From Crocinitomix sp. (GTDB lineage Bacteria > Bacteroidota > Bacteroidia > Flavobacteriales_D > Crocinitomicaceae), in contig JAURQI010000158.1 of the NCBI GenBank assembly GCA_030836155.1, forward strand, positions 1 to 36,066: a stretch of 36,066 nucleotides of DNA, given 5' to 3'. The stretch's first letter is position 1. Each line of letters begins with the position of its first letter. The notes below the pieces were generated by a model, which did not search any database, had not been told where the DNA came from, and worked only from the letters and a program-made list of their open reading frames with translations. Shown piece after piece: positions 1-6,996 of this stretch. Both the position numbers and the translations under genes were made by a program.

Positions 1-201
1 CAGTGAGCCTGAATAAGAAGTCCCTGATAAATAATCGCAATTTATTTCTGCTTCTTTCGGTGTGTTTCTTAAGTCGCTGTCTGTAACATACGAATCGTAA
101 GGTTCGTCTAAATTGGTATAGGTAAATTGGCAATTATAATCTCTAGCACATTATGTCAACACCAAAGCAAAGGCTGCGCCTGCTAAAATTTTTCTTTTCA
201 T
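1..201 (-). pseudogene. small lipoprotein gene interrupted by an in-frame stop, 3' end outside window
   Basis: Reading leftward from the ATG at 201-199 gives a classic lipoprotein signal start (MKRKILAGAAFALVLT), then a TAA at 153-151, then a cysteine (TGT, 150-148) followed by CARDYNCQFTY and an open, protein-like frame that continues to the window edge. The stop sits exactly where the residue before the lipobox cysteine should be, so without it the product would be a small lipoprotein. One base change (for example GAA or CAA to TAA) would explain it. The gene is divergent from the lipoprotein gene at 333. It may be a recent nonsense mutant or a sequencing error; its 3' end is not visible. 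Confidence 0.55.
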
Positions 202-332
202 AGTTGATTTTTTTTTCTAAAATAATCAATTCACTTCAAGGTTTTTTTGTATGATCATTTTTTCTGTGTTAATTGTAAATTTCAATACTACGAATCGATT
301 TAATTGTATCTTGTCAAAAATAAATTTATACC

Positions 333-770
333 ATGAAAAAATTATTGACACTTTCTTTATTCGGATTGGCATTGACAATGAACGGCTGTAAAGAATCTGG
401 ATGTACTGACACTTTTGCAGACAATTATGTTGCCACTGCTGAGTTAGAAGATGGTTCTTGCTATTACGGAATAGACCTTGTTTTCTATTTCAATGAAGCG
501 CGTGCTGATTATTATTATGATAATGACGCTTATTCGCCAATGCATGTTGTGATAAACGACACGGATGTGGGTGCAGTTAACTGGTATTTTCCGTATGAAG
601 ACGCTCCAACCTGCAATGAAACAGTCGGTACGGTAAATCATAAAATAGAATTATCCAGTAAGATTGAAAATATTAAGGTTGAAATTGTTGATCAACTAGG
701 TAATTCATTTGGATCTGAGATTATAACGCTTGCATTATCTGATGGAGACTGTCAGGCGATCTTATTTTAA
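333..770 (+). CDS. small lipoprotein with a Cys-rich CTD...DGSC motif
   Basis: The 145-residue product starts MKKLLTLSLFGLALTMNGC, a lipoprotein signal peptide with the lipidated cysteine at residue 19. Residues about 24-43 read GCTDTFADNYVATAELEDGSC, close to the short GCTDxxAxNYxxxAxxxDGSC module common in exported proteins of Flavobacteria, often next to T9SS cargo. The rest (about 45-145) looks like a compact beta-rich domain with two further cysteines, at the segment APTCNE and near the C-terminus (DGDCQ). It should sit in the cell envelope; the function is unknown. A hairpin terminator follows about 20 nt after the stop, so it is probably a single-gene transcript. Confidence 0.8.
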   Translation: MKKLLTLSLFGLALTMNGCKESGCTDTFADNYVATAELEDGSCYYGIDLVFYFNEARADYYYDNDAYSPMHVVINDTDVGAVNWYFPYEDAPTCNETVGTVNHKIELSSKIENIKVEIVDQLGNSFGSEIITLALSDGDCQAILF

Positions 771-791
771 TAATTAATACTCTCAAATATC

Positions 792-827
792 AAAAAGAGC
801 TTTCCTGAAAATGGAGGGCTCTTTTTT
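792..827 (+). terminator. rho-independent terminator after the lipoprotein gene
   Basis: AAAAAGAGC pairs with GCTCTTTTT around a loop containing a short TTTCC/GGAGG inner pairing, ending in a run of six T. It lies 22 nt after the stop of the gene ending at 770. Confidence 0.8.
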
Positions 828-920
828 CATTTCCTAAACTATTACTAAGTAGCTTCGAGCTAGTGAGTATTTAGCCGTTTAGTAAGTCTCTATCTTCATT
901 TTAATTATCATGCTCGCGCT

Positions 921-1000
921 TGACGATCCGCACGCATTGCGAATGCACGCGAGGTTGGTTTGACGATCCGCACGCATTGCAAATGCGCGCGAGGTTGGTT
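921..1000. repeat. GC-rich 40-bp tandem duplication with inner palindromes
   Basis: Two adjacent 40-bp units (921-960 and 961-1000) differ at only two positions. Each begins TGACGATCCGCACG and ends GAGGTTGGTT. Each holds an inner inverted repeat: GCATT-GCG-AATGC in the first copy and CGCATT-GCA-AATGCG in the second. The block is far richer in GC than the flanking DNA and lies in the 271-bp gap between convergent genes. It is non-coding as far as can be seen. Confidence 0.85.
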
Positions 1001-1041
1001 GATGCGTGTACATTTTTATTTTGACAAGAACCTCAGAAAAA

Positions 1042-2043
1042 TTATATCAGGACTTCATTGTTTTGCATCAATAAAAGCTGGTCATCTGGAATCGAGGCAC
1101 CGTATTTCCGCTTCAACTCCTGGCGCACGGTAGTAATCGGTCTTCCATCAAACTGCTTTAGTGCTTCCAAGAAAAAACGATTGACTTTAAATCCATAACC
1201 GGTTGTTGGTTCGAGAATGATCTCGTAAAATCCGCTATCGTTAACTATTTCAAGAGTCTTATTGAATGTGAGCGTTGCGCAGAGGGTAGTGCGAAAGGCC
1301 TTTAAATACAACTGTTGTAATTGATTATATGCTTGATTGTATTTCGTTTTAAACAGGAACTCAATATGAGCTTTTGGAACTTGTTTAATAATCGTGGAGC
1401 AAGATCGATAAAATTGTTCGCGATCAGGATACTCCGCTTGCCAATCATTTATAACAGTTTCTGGTAATGAATCAGACCATGTTTTGACATGTGTATCAAT
1501 TCCCAACCCTTCTAAACATAAGCTAGCAAGTTCAAGTTCGATACGTTCTAATAATTGCCCGAGATGTAACCAGAATTTACGTCCGGCAAAGCCAGCTATG
1601 GAATAACATATCCAAGACGCACAAATGCCATTTACACCATTCCAAATTCCGCATCGACCATTATCGTAGAATGTACAACGATTGAGGCGCTCATCATTTA
1701 GAGTGTTTAGCTTTTCTTGTACAATAGAAGATGAATTTGAACAGACTCCAAGCGGGTTGATGGATAATTGCGCGTGCGGATTAGAAAACACCCTTGCCCT
1801 AAAAAGTGTATTTTTCGTCTCCAGCAGGTATCCAACCATAAAATTGGGCAATTTTGGCTGGTAATTGCAGCATTTCGAATTACCTAGAATGCGAACTTGT
1901 TCAACAAAACTCGCTTCAACAGGTTTACAAATATTGCATTCGTGGCAATTGGCTAAGAATTCTTTTGGAATTGTTGACTGAAAAAAAGAAGGCATTTTGT
2001 TGCGTAACAAAGGATGCACATAATCGCAAATAATAACCGACAT
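1042..2043 (-). CDS. cysteine-cluster protein, possible metal or Fe-S binder
   Basis: A 333-residue soluble protein without a signal peptide. Cysteines are clustered: C33-x2-C36-x2-C39, the pair C58-C59, and C123-x7-C131-x9-C141-x4-C146 (segment RCTFYDNGRCGIW). This pattern of grouped cysteines with a CGIW element resembles YkgJ-type CxxCxxCC cluster proteins thought to bind zinc or an iron-sulphur cluster; that assignment is by motif only. The C-terminal half (about 150-333) has no visible cysteine cluster and no family I recognise. It is transcribed leftward, 43 nt after the small secreted gene at 2087-2479, so the two may be co-transcribed. The function is unknown. Confidence 0.75.
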   Translation of the reverse strand: MSVIICDYVHPLLRNKMPSFFQSTIPKEFLANCHECNICKPVEASFVEQVRILGNSKCCNYQPKLPNFMVGYLLETKNTLFRARVFSNPHAQLSINPLGVCSNSSSIVQEKLNTLNDERLNRCTFYDNGRCGIWNGVNGICASWICYSIAGFAGRKFWLHLGQLLERIELELASLCLEGLGIDTHVKTWSDSLPETVINDWQAEYPDREQFYRSCSTIIKQVPKAHIEFLFKTKYNQAYNQLQQLYLKAFRTTLCATLTFNKTLEIVNDSGFYEIILEPTTGYGFKVNRFFLEALKQFDGRPITTVRQELKRKYGASIPDDQLLLMQNNEVLI

Positions 2044-2086
2044 GATCAGAGAAAATAGATAAAGAGGCGTTTAGTTCAGTAACTGT

Positions 2087-2479
2087 CTAGTTACGACAGA
2101 TATGTCCTTCGATTATTAACGTACGTAAGTCAAAATATACCCTTTCATCAATTGATTCAAGATCTTCTAAGTTACATTCTTGGGCATCAACCCCGGACAT
2201 CAACTCCTTGTAATCCTGGAATAAAAACTCTTTGACCTCTAACAAAAAATGTTCTTTGTTCTTAAACGCATAGTTCACTTCTTCTTTGAAAAGTATGTCT
2301 GAATAGGGCAATTCATTCAAACGCTTAACTTTCCATTCTGATTCGTATTTACCTAATTGATCTAAAACTTGATCAGGGTCGCTAAATACTTGTTCACAAC
2401 GAATAGAGGAATTAAAATTTTGGCTAAATCCAATCATGGGGCTCACGATGGCTGCCAATGCAATGGCTTTTACTTTCAT
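2087..2479 (-). CDS. small secreted protein, hypothetical
   Basis: The 130-residue product opens with MKVKAIALAAIVSPMIGFSQ, a signal peptide with likely cleavage after FSQ. The mature part is acidic and apparently helical, with cysteines near both ends (SIRCEQ, QECNLE and a terminal HICRN) that could form a disulphide in the periplasm. No family was recognised. It lies upstream of and in the same direction as the cysteine-cluster gene. Confidence 0.65.
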   Translation of the reverse strand: MKVKAIALAAIVSPMIGFSQNFNSSIRCEQVFSDPDQVLDQLGKYESEWKVKRLNELPYSDILFKEEVNYAFKNKEHFLLEVKEFLFQDYKELMSGVDAQECNLEDLESIDERVYFDLRTLIIEGHICRN

Positions 2480-2762
2480 ACTGTCAGTTTTGGTTGGATC
2501 GAATATAAGTTAACAATTTTGAAAATTCCAATAATTGCTATTAAGCGGTAGGAGATTTTTATTATTCGGTAAAAAACAATCTACTCAAACTTTGTCTAAA
2601 AGATTTAGGTCGATTTTATTAAGATCACTTTTCAGTGAGCTTATTTATAAAAATTCAAAAGAACGAAGGCTTAACTGGGCAATAATCTCTTATGTCTTTT
2701 CGTTATGTGCATCAAACAAACGCTTATGCCCAAAATGTACTTAACTTATAAATCTGTATACT

Positions 2763-3350
2763 ATGTTAAAGTACATTTTAATCCTAGTCATAGGAGCTTT
2801 CAGCTTCACTGCAAATGCTCAAGCTAAATTAGATATTGAATTAAAAACTGGTTTATTGCTGAATGGGCGGCACCTGGATATCATTGATGATGATCTTGGA
2901 TTTGACCTTCGTAATGGCTTTTCTTATGGACTAGGGTTTGACCTCTGGTGGAATGAAAAATGGGCCACTTCCTTTGGTTATAGTTTAGGGCAATCCTTCG
3001 CTATTTTCAGAACACGTTTTCCAGAAGGGCACCCCATATCAGCGATGCAAAGAACAGTAGGTGTATTAAAAGATCGATTGTTTTACTTAACGGTAAAAAG
3101 AAGTCAAGATATAACGCCATCAACATCAGCCGCTTTATCAGCTGGTCTTTATTATAATCCATATTTTTTCGATAGTGATGATATCGATTATAATGCAGAG
3201 TATACGATGTTAGATCGTGACTATTATATTGACTCATATTATATAGCCCGTTTTAATAGCACTGATAATGGTCCATACGGGGCGCTTGGCACGCAGTTGG
3301 GCTTTACCCTTTCACAAAGTGCAGGAGCTTTTTTGATTTATATCATCTAA
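2763..3350 (+). CDS. probable outer-membrane beta-barrel protein
   Basis: 195 residues beginning MLKYILILVIGAFSFTANAQ, a typical Bacteroidota signal peptide. The mature part alternates amphipathic strands (FSYGLGFDLWWNEKWATSFGYSLG; TSAALSAGLYYNPYFF; GALGTQLGFTLSQSAG) as in small 8-stranded outer-membrane barrel proteins. The reading frame stops abruptly after FLIYII, without the terminal aromatic strand usual in barrels and a little short for the class, so a C-terminal truncation is possible. No enzymatic motif is visible. It stands alone, with 283 and 471 bp of non-coding DNA on either side. Confidence 0.7.
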   Translation: MLKYILILVIGAFSFTANAQAKLDIELKTGLLLNGRHLDIIDDDLGFDLRNGFSYGLGFDLWWNEKWATSFGYSLGQSFAIFRTRFPEGHPISAMQRTVGVLKDRLFYLTVKRSQDITPSTSAALSAGLYYNPYFFDSDDIDYNAEYTMLDRDYYIDSYYIARFNSTDNGPYGALGTQLGFTLSQSAGAFLIYII

Positions 3351-3821
3351 AGATATCAATTATAATAGTTAGGAGAAAGCCTTGTTTACCAAAGGTTAAT
3401 CGATGTTATTAAAAAAGAAGTGTTAACGATACTCATGCCTTTATAGTTCGAATTGTGATAAATAGACTATCTTTGACTCATCAAGTTAATTCTAAGTGTA
3501 TTGAATTTGAGACTTTATTGGTGATTAAAATTCTAAATCAATCATCAACAACTTCCTTATCATTTAACAGGATTACCATGAAACGGCATGAAGTCTGAAA
3601 CCATCAGATGTTTCATGCACCTGGATTGCAAAAGTTGCGATTCATTAATGAAAAATAAGGACATCAGAAGAACAAGCATTTCTGTTATAGGAAAAGGTTC
3701 AAAACTCGATTTTAAAACAATCACGTTAGGAAACATTCTACAACTTCAGCTTAATCAAATGAATCAGTATTGATTCCGACATCTTTAAACATGTCCTAAA
3801 AAACTATTGTGTCCATTATAG
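3351..3821. other. 471-bp intergenic region, no convincing gene
   Basis: AT-rich spacer between the barrel protein gene and the helicase gene. It holds only a 61-codon open frame (3588-3773) with a CxxC (CKSC) and no recognisable start context, judged unconvincing. No terminator hairpin with a T-run, RNA gene or clear promoter box was found. Confidence 0.5.
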
Positions 3822-5039
3822 ATGACACAAACTATTATGAGTCATAATCAATCTACTAATAGACGCTCGTCGTCTCAAAATAAAAGCCGGAAACATCCGC
3901 AGCAGAATAAGCCTAAACGTAAACAGAAGTCAACTATTAATCCGAATCGCTTAATTCAAGCGGCAGAATTACAAGAAGTAAGAAAATATACGCCAAGTAT
4001 CAGTTTTGCTGAAATGAACCTTCATGCGCATCTGAAGTCAAATATTGATGCCATGGGTTTTGTTAATCCGACAGAAATCCAGGAAAAAACATACAAGCAA
4101 TTGATCCAAAAGCAGGACATGATTGGTATCGCGAATACAGGAACTGGTAAAACAGGTGCATTTTTGATTCCGATCATCCATAATTTACTTGATCAAAATA
4201 AATCAAGGTTTAAAACCTTAATTATTGTGCCAACGCGAGAGTTAGCATTACAAGTTCAGGATGAATTTAATAAGTTGAGTAAAGGCCTAAAATTGAGATC
4301 GTCTTGCCATATTGGCGGAACGAATATTAATACAGACTTGAAACGCTTAAAGCAACATAACGATTTTATTATCGGAACGCCTGGACGTTTGCTTGACTTA
4401 ATCAATAGAGGAAGTATCAAACCGGCGCAAATTCAAAAGCTAATTCTAGATGAATTTGACCGTATGTTGGATATGGGTTTTATTAATGATATCCGCAAAA
4501 TCGTGCGCGGAATGAAACAAAGGGATCATACCTTATTGTTCTCGGCAACGATGAATCCAAAGCAAAAGTCTTTAATCCAAGAGATCGTTCCAAATGCAAT
4601 TACCGTTGCAGTGAGCAAAGGAGATACAAGTAGTAAAAATGTCGCTCAGGATATCATCCGGGTGCCGGAAGGAGCAAATAAATTCGACTTACTAAAGGTT
4701 TTACTTTCAGGAGAAAGTTTTGACAAAGTCATTCTATTTGCAGAAACCAAACGCTTAGCAGATCGCTTGAGCAAGAAATTAAATAAATCAGGTATTGATG
4801 CCGACCAAATCCATGGAAACAAATCGCAGAATTATCGCTTAAAGGCATTAAATAAATTTAAAAAAGGAAGTATCAGAGTCCTCGTAGCTACAGATGTTGC
4901 CGCGCGAGGAGTTGATATCGATAGCGTTTCACACGTCATCAATTATCAATTACCTACTGACTATGACACCTATATCCACCGTATTGGTAGAACAGGTAGA
5001 GCAGGAAATGTAGGTATGGCATATACATTCGTAGATTAA
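3822..5039 (+). CDS. DEAD-box family ATP-dependent RNA helicase (DEFD variant, RhlE-like)
   Basis: This 405-residue protein remodels RNA duplexes using ATP. After a basic, low-complexity N-terminus (1-45) come the Q-motif region (F62...GF80, PTEIQ), motif I ANTGTGKT (104-111), Ia PTRELALQ (137-144), GG and TPGR (186-189), motif II DEFD (210-213), motif III SAT (241-243), IV VILFAETK, V ATDVAARGVDID and VI HRIGRTGRAG (386-395). Motif II is DEFD instead of DEAD; the catalytic D-E and final D are kept. The protein ends soon after motif VI, without the long basic tail of many RhlE proteins. An in-frame ATG at 3837 is an alternative start. The desaturase gene begins 26 nt downstream, suggesting co-transcription. 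Confidence 0.93.
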   Translation: MTQTIMSHNQSTNRRSSSQNKSRKHPQQNKPKRKQKSTINPNRLIQAAELQEVRKYTPSISFAEMNLHAHLKSNIDAMGFVNPTEIQEKTYKQLIQKQDMIGIANTGTGKTGAFLIPIIHNLLDQNKSRFKTLIIVPTRELALQVQDEFNKLSKGLKLRSSCHIGGTNINTDLKRLKQHNDFIIGTPGRLLDLINRGSIKPAQIQKLILDEFDRMLDMGFINDIRKIVRGMKQRDHTLLFSATMNPKQKSLIQEIVPNAITVAVSKGDTSSKNVAQDIIRVPEGANKFDLLKVLLSGESFDKVILFAETKRLADRLSKKLNKSGIDADQIHGNKSQNYRLKALNKFKKGSIRVLVATDVAARGVDIDSVSHVINYQLPTDYDTYIHRIGRTGRAGNVGMAYTFVD

Positions 5040-5065
5040 TTAAACCAGAATAAACTCAATTTACT

Positions 5066-6151
5066 ATGCAGACAATTAAATTCGTCGCAAAAGACAAAAA
5101 TCAAAAGGAATTCGCAGCAGAACTTTCTAAACGTGTACGTCAATATTTTAAGAAGAATAATACCTCGAAATTTGGAGGTACAAAGATCATTGTAAAAGCC
5201 GCCTTAATGCTGACACTTTACATTGCTCCTTTAGTTTTGGTGTTTACCATTGATTTTCCCGCTTGGGCTGCCTTATTATTAATGGTGGTTATAGGAATTG
5301 GTAAAGCCGGGATTGGAATGGGGGTGATGCACGACGCAGCGCACGGCTCTTTTTCACAACGGAAATGGCTAAACAACCTTATGGCAAACAGTATGTTTCT
5401 TTTAGGTTCTAGTTTAATCAACTGGAAAATACAACACAATGTATTGCATCATACGTATCCTAACGTATATGAATACGATAACGATATCGATACAAAAGCA
5501 TTGATTCGTTTGTCAAAGCATGCAGATCATCACCGTGTTTTTAAGTATCAATATATCTTCGGACCATTATTGTATAGCTTTATGACCTTGGCACGTTTTG
5601 TAGGTGATTTCCAACAGTTGGCGCAATACAATAGAATGGGTGCTTTAAAGATCTACGATAGTAGTTTTGCGAAAAACCTATGGACGATGATCATCTCGAA
5701 ACTATTGTATATCGGTGTGTTCTTGGTTTTACCCTTTTTCCTCACTGACTTTGCTTGGTGGCAGATCTTGATTGGATTCTTTATCATTCACGCAGTTGCA
5801 TCAATGATTATGGGAACGGTATTCCAATTAGCGCATGTCGTTGAAGGGATGGATGAACCATTACCAAACGAAGAAGGTGTCATTAATAACCAGTTCTTTG
5901 TGCATCAATTAGAAACAACTTCTGATTTTAGTAGCAAAAAGAACCTCTTGGGCTGGTATGTTGGCGGTTTGGATTTTCAAGCGATTCACCACTTATTCCC
6001 GAATGTATCTCATGTTCATTATTATGACTTGGCGCATATTGTTCGTGAAACAGCAAAAGAGTACGGACAACCGTATAACCTACAAAAGTCATTCTTTACG
6101 GCTTTACGTTCGCATTTATTGATGTTGAAGAAATTAGGACAGCAAGCGTAG
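5066..6151 (+). CDS. membrane fatty acid desaturase (acyl-lipid / front-end type)
   Basis: A 361-residue di-iron membrane desaturase that introduces double bonds into acyl chains and so tunes membrane fluidity. The three histidine boxes are present: HDAAH (89-93), HNVLHH (124-129) and QAIHH (305-309). The glutamine in the third box is the hallmark of front-end/acyl-lipid desaturases (linoleoyl-CoA desaturase-like). Hydrophobic segments lie at about 42-85, 105-120, 160-180 and 205-255. There is no N-terminal cytochrome b5 domain, so electrons must come from a separate donor. It follows the helicase gene by 26 nt and ends before a strong terminator. Regiospecificity cannot be told from the sequence. 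Confidence 0.93.
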   Translation: MQTIKFVAKDKNQKEFAAELSKRVRQYFKKNNTSKFGGTKIIVKAALMLTLYIAPLVLVFTIDFPAWAALLLMVVIGIGKAGIGMGVMHDAAHGSFSQRKWLNNLMANSMFLLGSSLINWKIQHNVLHHTYPNVYEYDNDIDTKALIRLSKHADHHRVFKYQYIFGPLLYSFMTLARFVGDFQQLAQYNRMGALKIYDSSFAKNLWTMIISKLLYIGVFLVLPFFLTDFAWWQILIGFFIIHAVASMIMGTVFQLAHVVEGMDEPLPNEEGVINNQFFVHQLETTSDFSSKKNLLGWYVGGLDFQAIHHLFPNVSHVHYYDLAHIVRETAKEYGQPYNLQKSFFTALRSHLLMLKKLGQQA

Positions 6152-6175
6152 CCTAAAGCTATTATTTAAAATATG

Positions 6176-6213
6176 AAATCCCTCCATTGTTGCAATGGAG
6201 GGATTTTTTTTTG
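6176..6213 (+). terminator. strong rho-independent terminator after the helicase-desaturase pair
   Basis: A perfect 14-bp stem (arms 6176-6189 and 6193-6206; core ATCCCTCCATTG/CAATGGAGGGAT) with a 3-nt loop and a run of nine T, 25 nt after the desaturase stop. Confidence 0.92.
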
Positions 6214-6273
6214 TGGAGTTAATAGCTAGCAAAATAACGCGGCTGATTGGACGTTTATGAATAAAGACTTTCC

Positions 6274-6828
6274 ATGCGATTTATTCTTTTATTTTTCAGT
6301 TTCATTCCTTACATTTCGATAACTCAACATATTGTACCTTTTGCTGAACCCATCGTAGGAACCAACTATTATAAGTCAATTGAAAAACCATGGGAAACAA
6401 AGAATTATAAAGGAGTGGGGTATTATTATGGTATTAAAGCTGGTGCATTTGTTTTAAATCGTGTGGCATTAACCGCCAGTATTGGTGATCGAAGTTATCC
6501 ATTTGATGATGACTATTTCTTTAATACACTGGTTAGAACTTATTTCTTTCGAAATCATCAAACCGAATTTTCCGTATTTACTGAAATCGGTTTTGAGGTT
6601 TCCGATTGGGGCGGACCAGCTATCCCATTTTATATAGGTACGAGCCAATATTTTGGGGATAACGTTTCTTTTAACTTCAGAATGCGTTTACCAACCTTTT
6701 TGGATCGCCAATTTATGGCTTATTCAAGACAAATTGAAGCTGGTTTTGAAGCTGGATTGCAATTTGATTTCCCAGTTCGTATGAATAAAAAAATCACCAA
6801 ATCTGGTAATCCATTTTTATTACACTAG
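6274..6828 (+). CDS. small exported protein, possible outer-membrane barrel
   Basis: 184 residues starting MRFILLFFSFIPYISITQ, a signal peptide. The rest is rich in aromatic and alternating hydrophobic residues (GVGYYYGIKAGAFVLNRVALTASIG; TEFSVFTEIGFEVSDWG; IEAGFEAGLQFDFPV), which suits a small beta-barrel, but the C-terminus (NPFLLH) is not a classic final strand and no family is recognised. It is a stand-alone gene facing the choice-of-anchor-L gene, with a shared terminator between them. Confidence 0.65.
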   Translation: MRFILLFFSFIPYISITQHIVPFAEPIVGTNYYKSIEKPWETKNYKGVGYYYGIKAGAFVLNRVALTASIGDRSYPFDDDYFFNTLVRTYFFRNHQTEFSVFTEIGFEVSDWGGPAIPFYIGTSQYFGDNVSFNFRMRLPTFLDRQFMAYSRQIEAGFEAGLQFDFPVRMNKKITKSGNPFLLH

Positions 6829-6935
6829 AATACGTATTTCTTCGCTTGACTTGACGATACGTCGTCCGTACATTTGTCTCAACCTTAACATATAAAATTT
6901 GCGATTTAAAGGCTTGCCTTTATCTAGCTTTTAGC

Positions 6936-6974
6936 AAAAATCCTTTTCTGCCTTTGGGTAGGGGAGGATTTTTT
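6936..6974. terminator. bidirectional terminator between convergent genes
   Basis: AAAAATCCT (from 6936) pairs with AGGATTTTT (to 6973). There is a T-run on the plus strand and a matching run of T on the minus strand. It sits between the convergent genes ending at 6828 (+) and 6997 (-), so it can serve both. Confidence 0.7.
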
Positions 6975-6996
6975 GATTGAATAGTTGGAATGATTA

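Noticed and set aside
2535..2744. 69-codon plus-strand ORF between the small secreted gene and the barrel gene
   Set aside because: Basic, serine-rich, low-quality translation with no signal peptide or motif; it overlaps the promoter region of the gene at 2763.
3588..3773. 61-codon ORF with a CKSC motif in the gap before the helicase gene
   Set aside because: No homology can be recognised, there is no clear promoter, and the composition resembles random AT-rich DNA; conservation would be needed to accept it.
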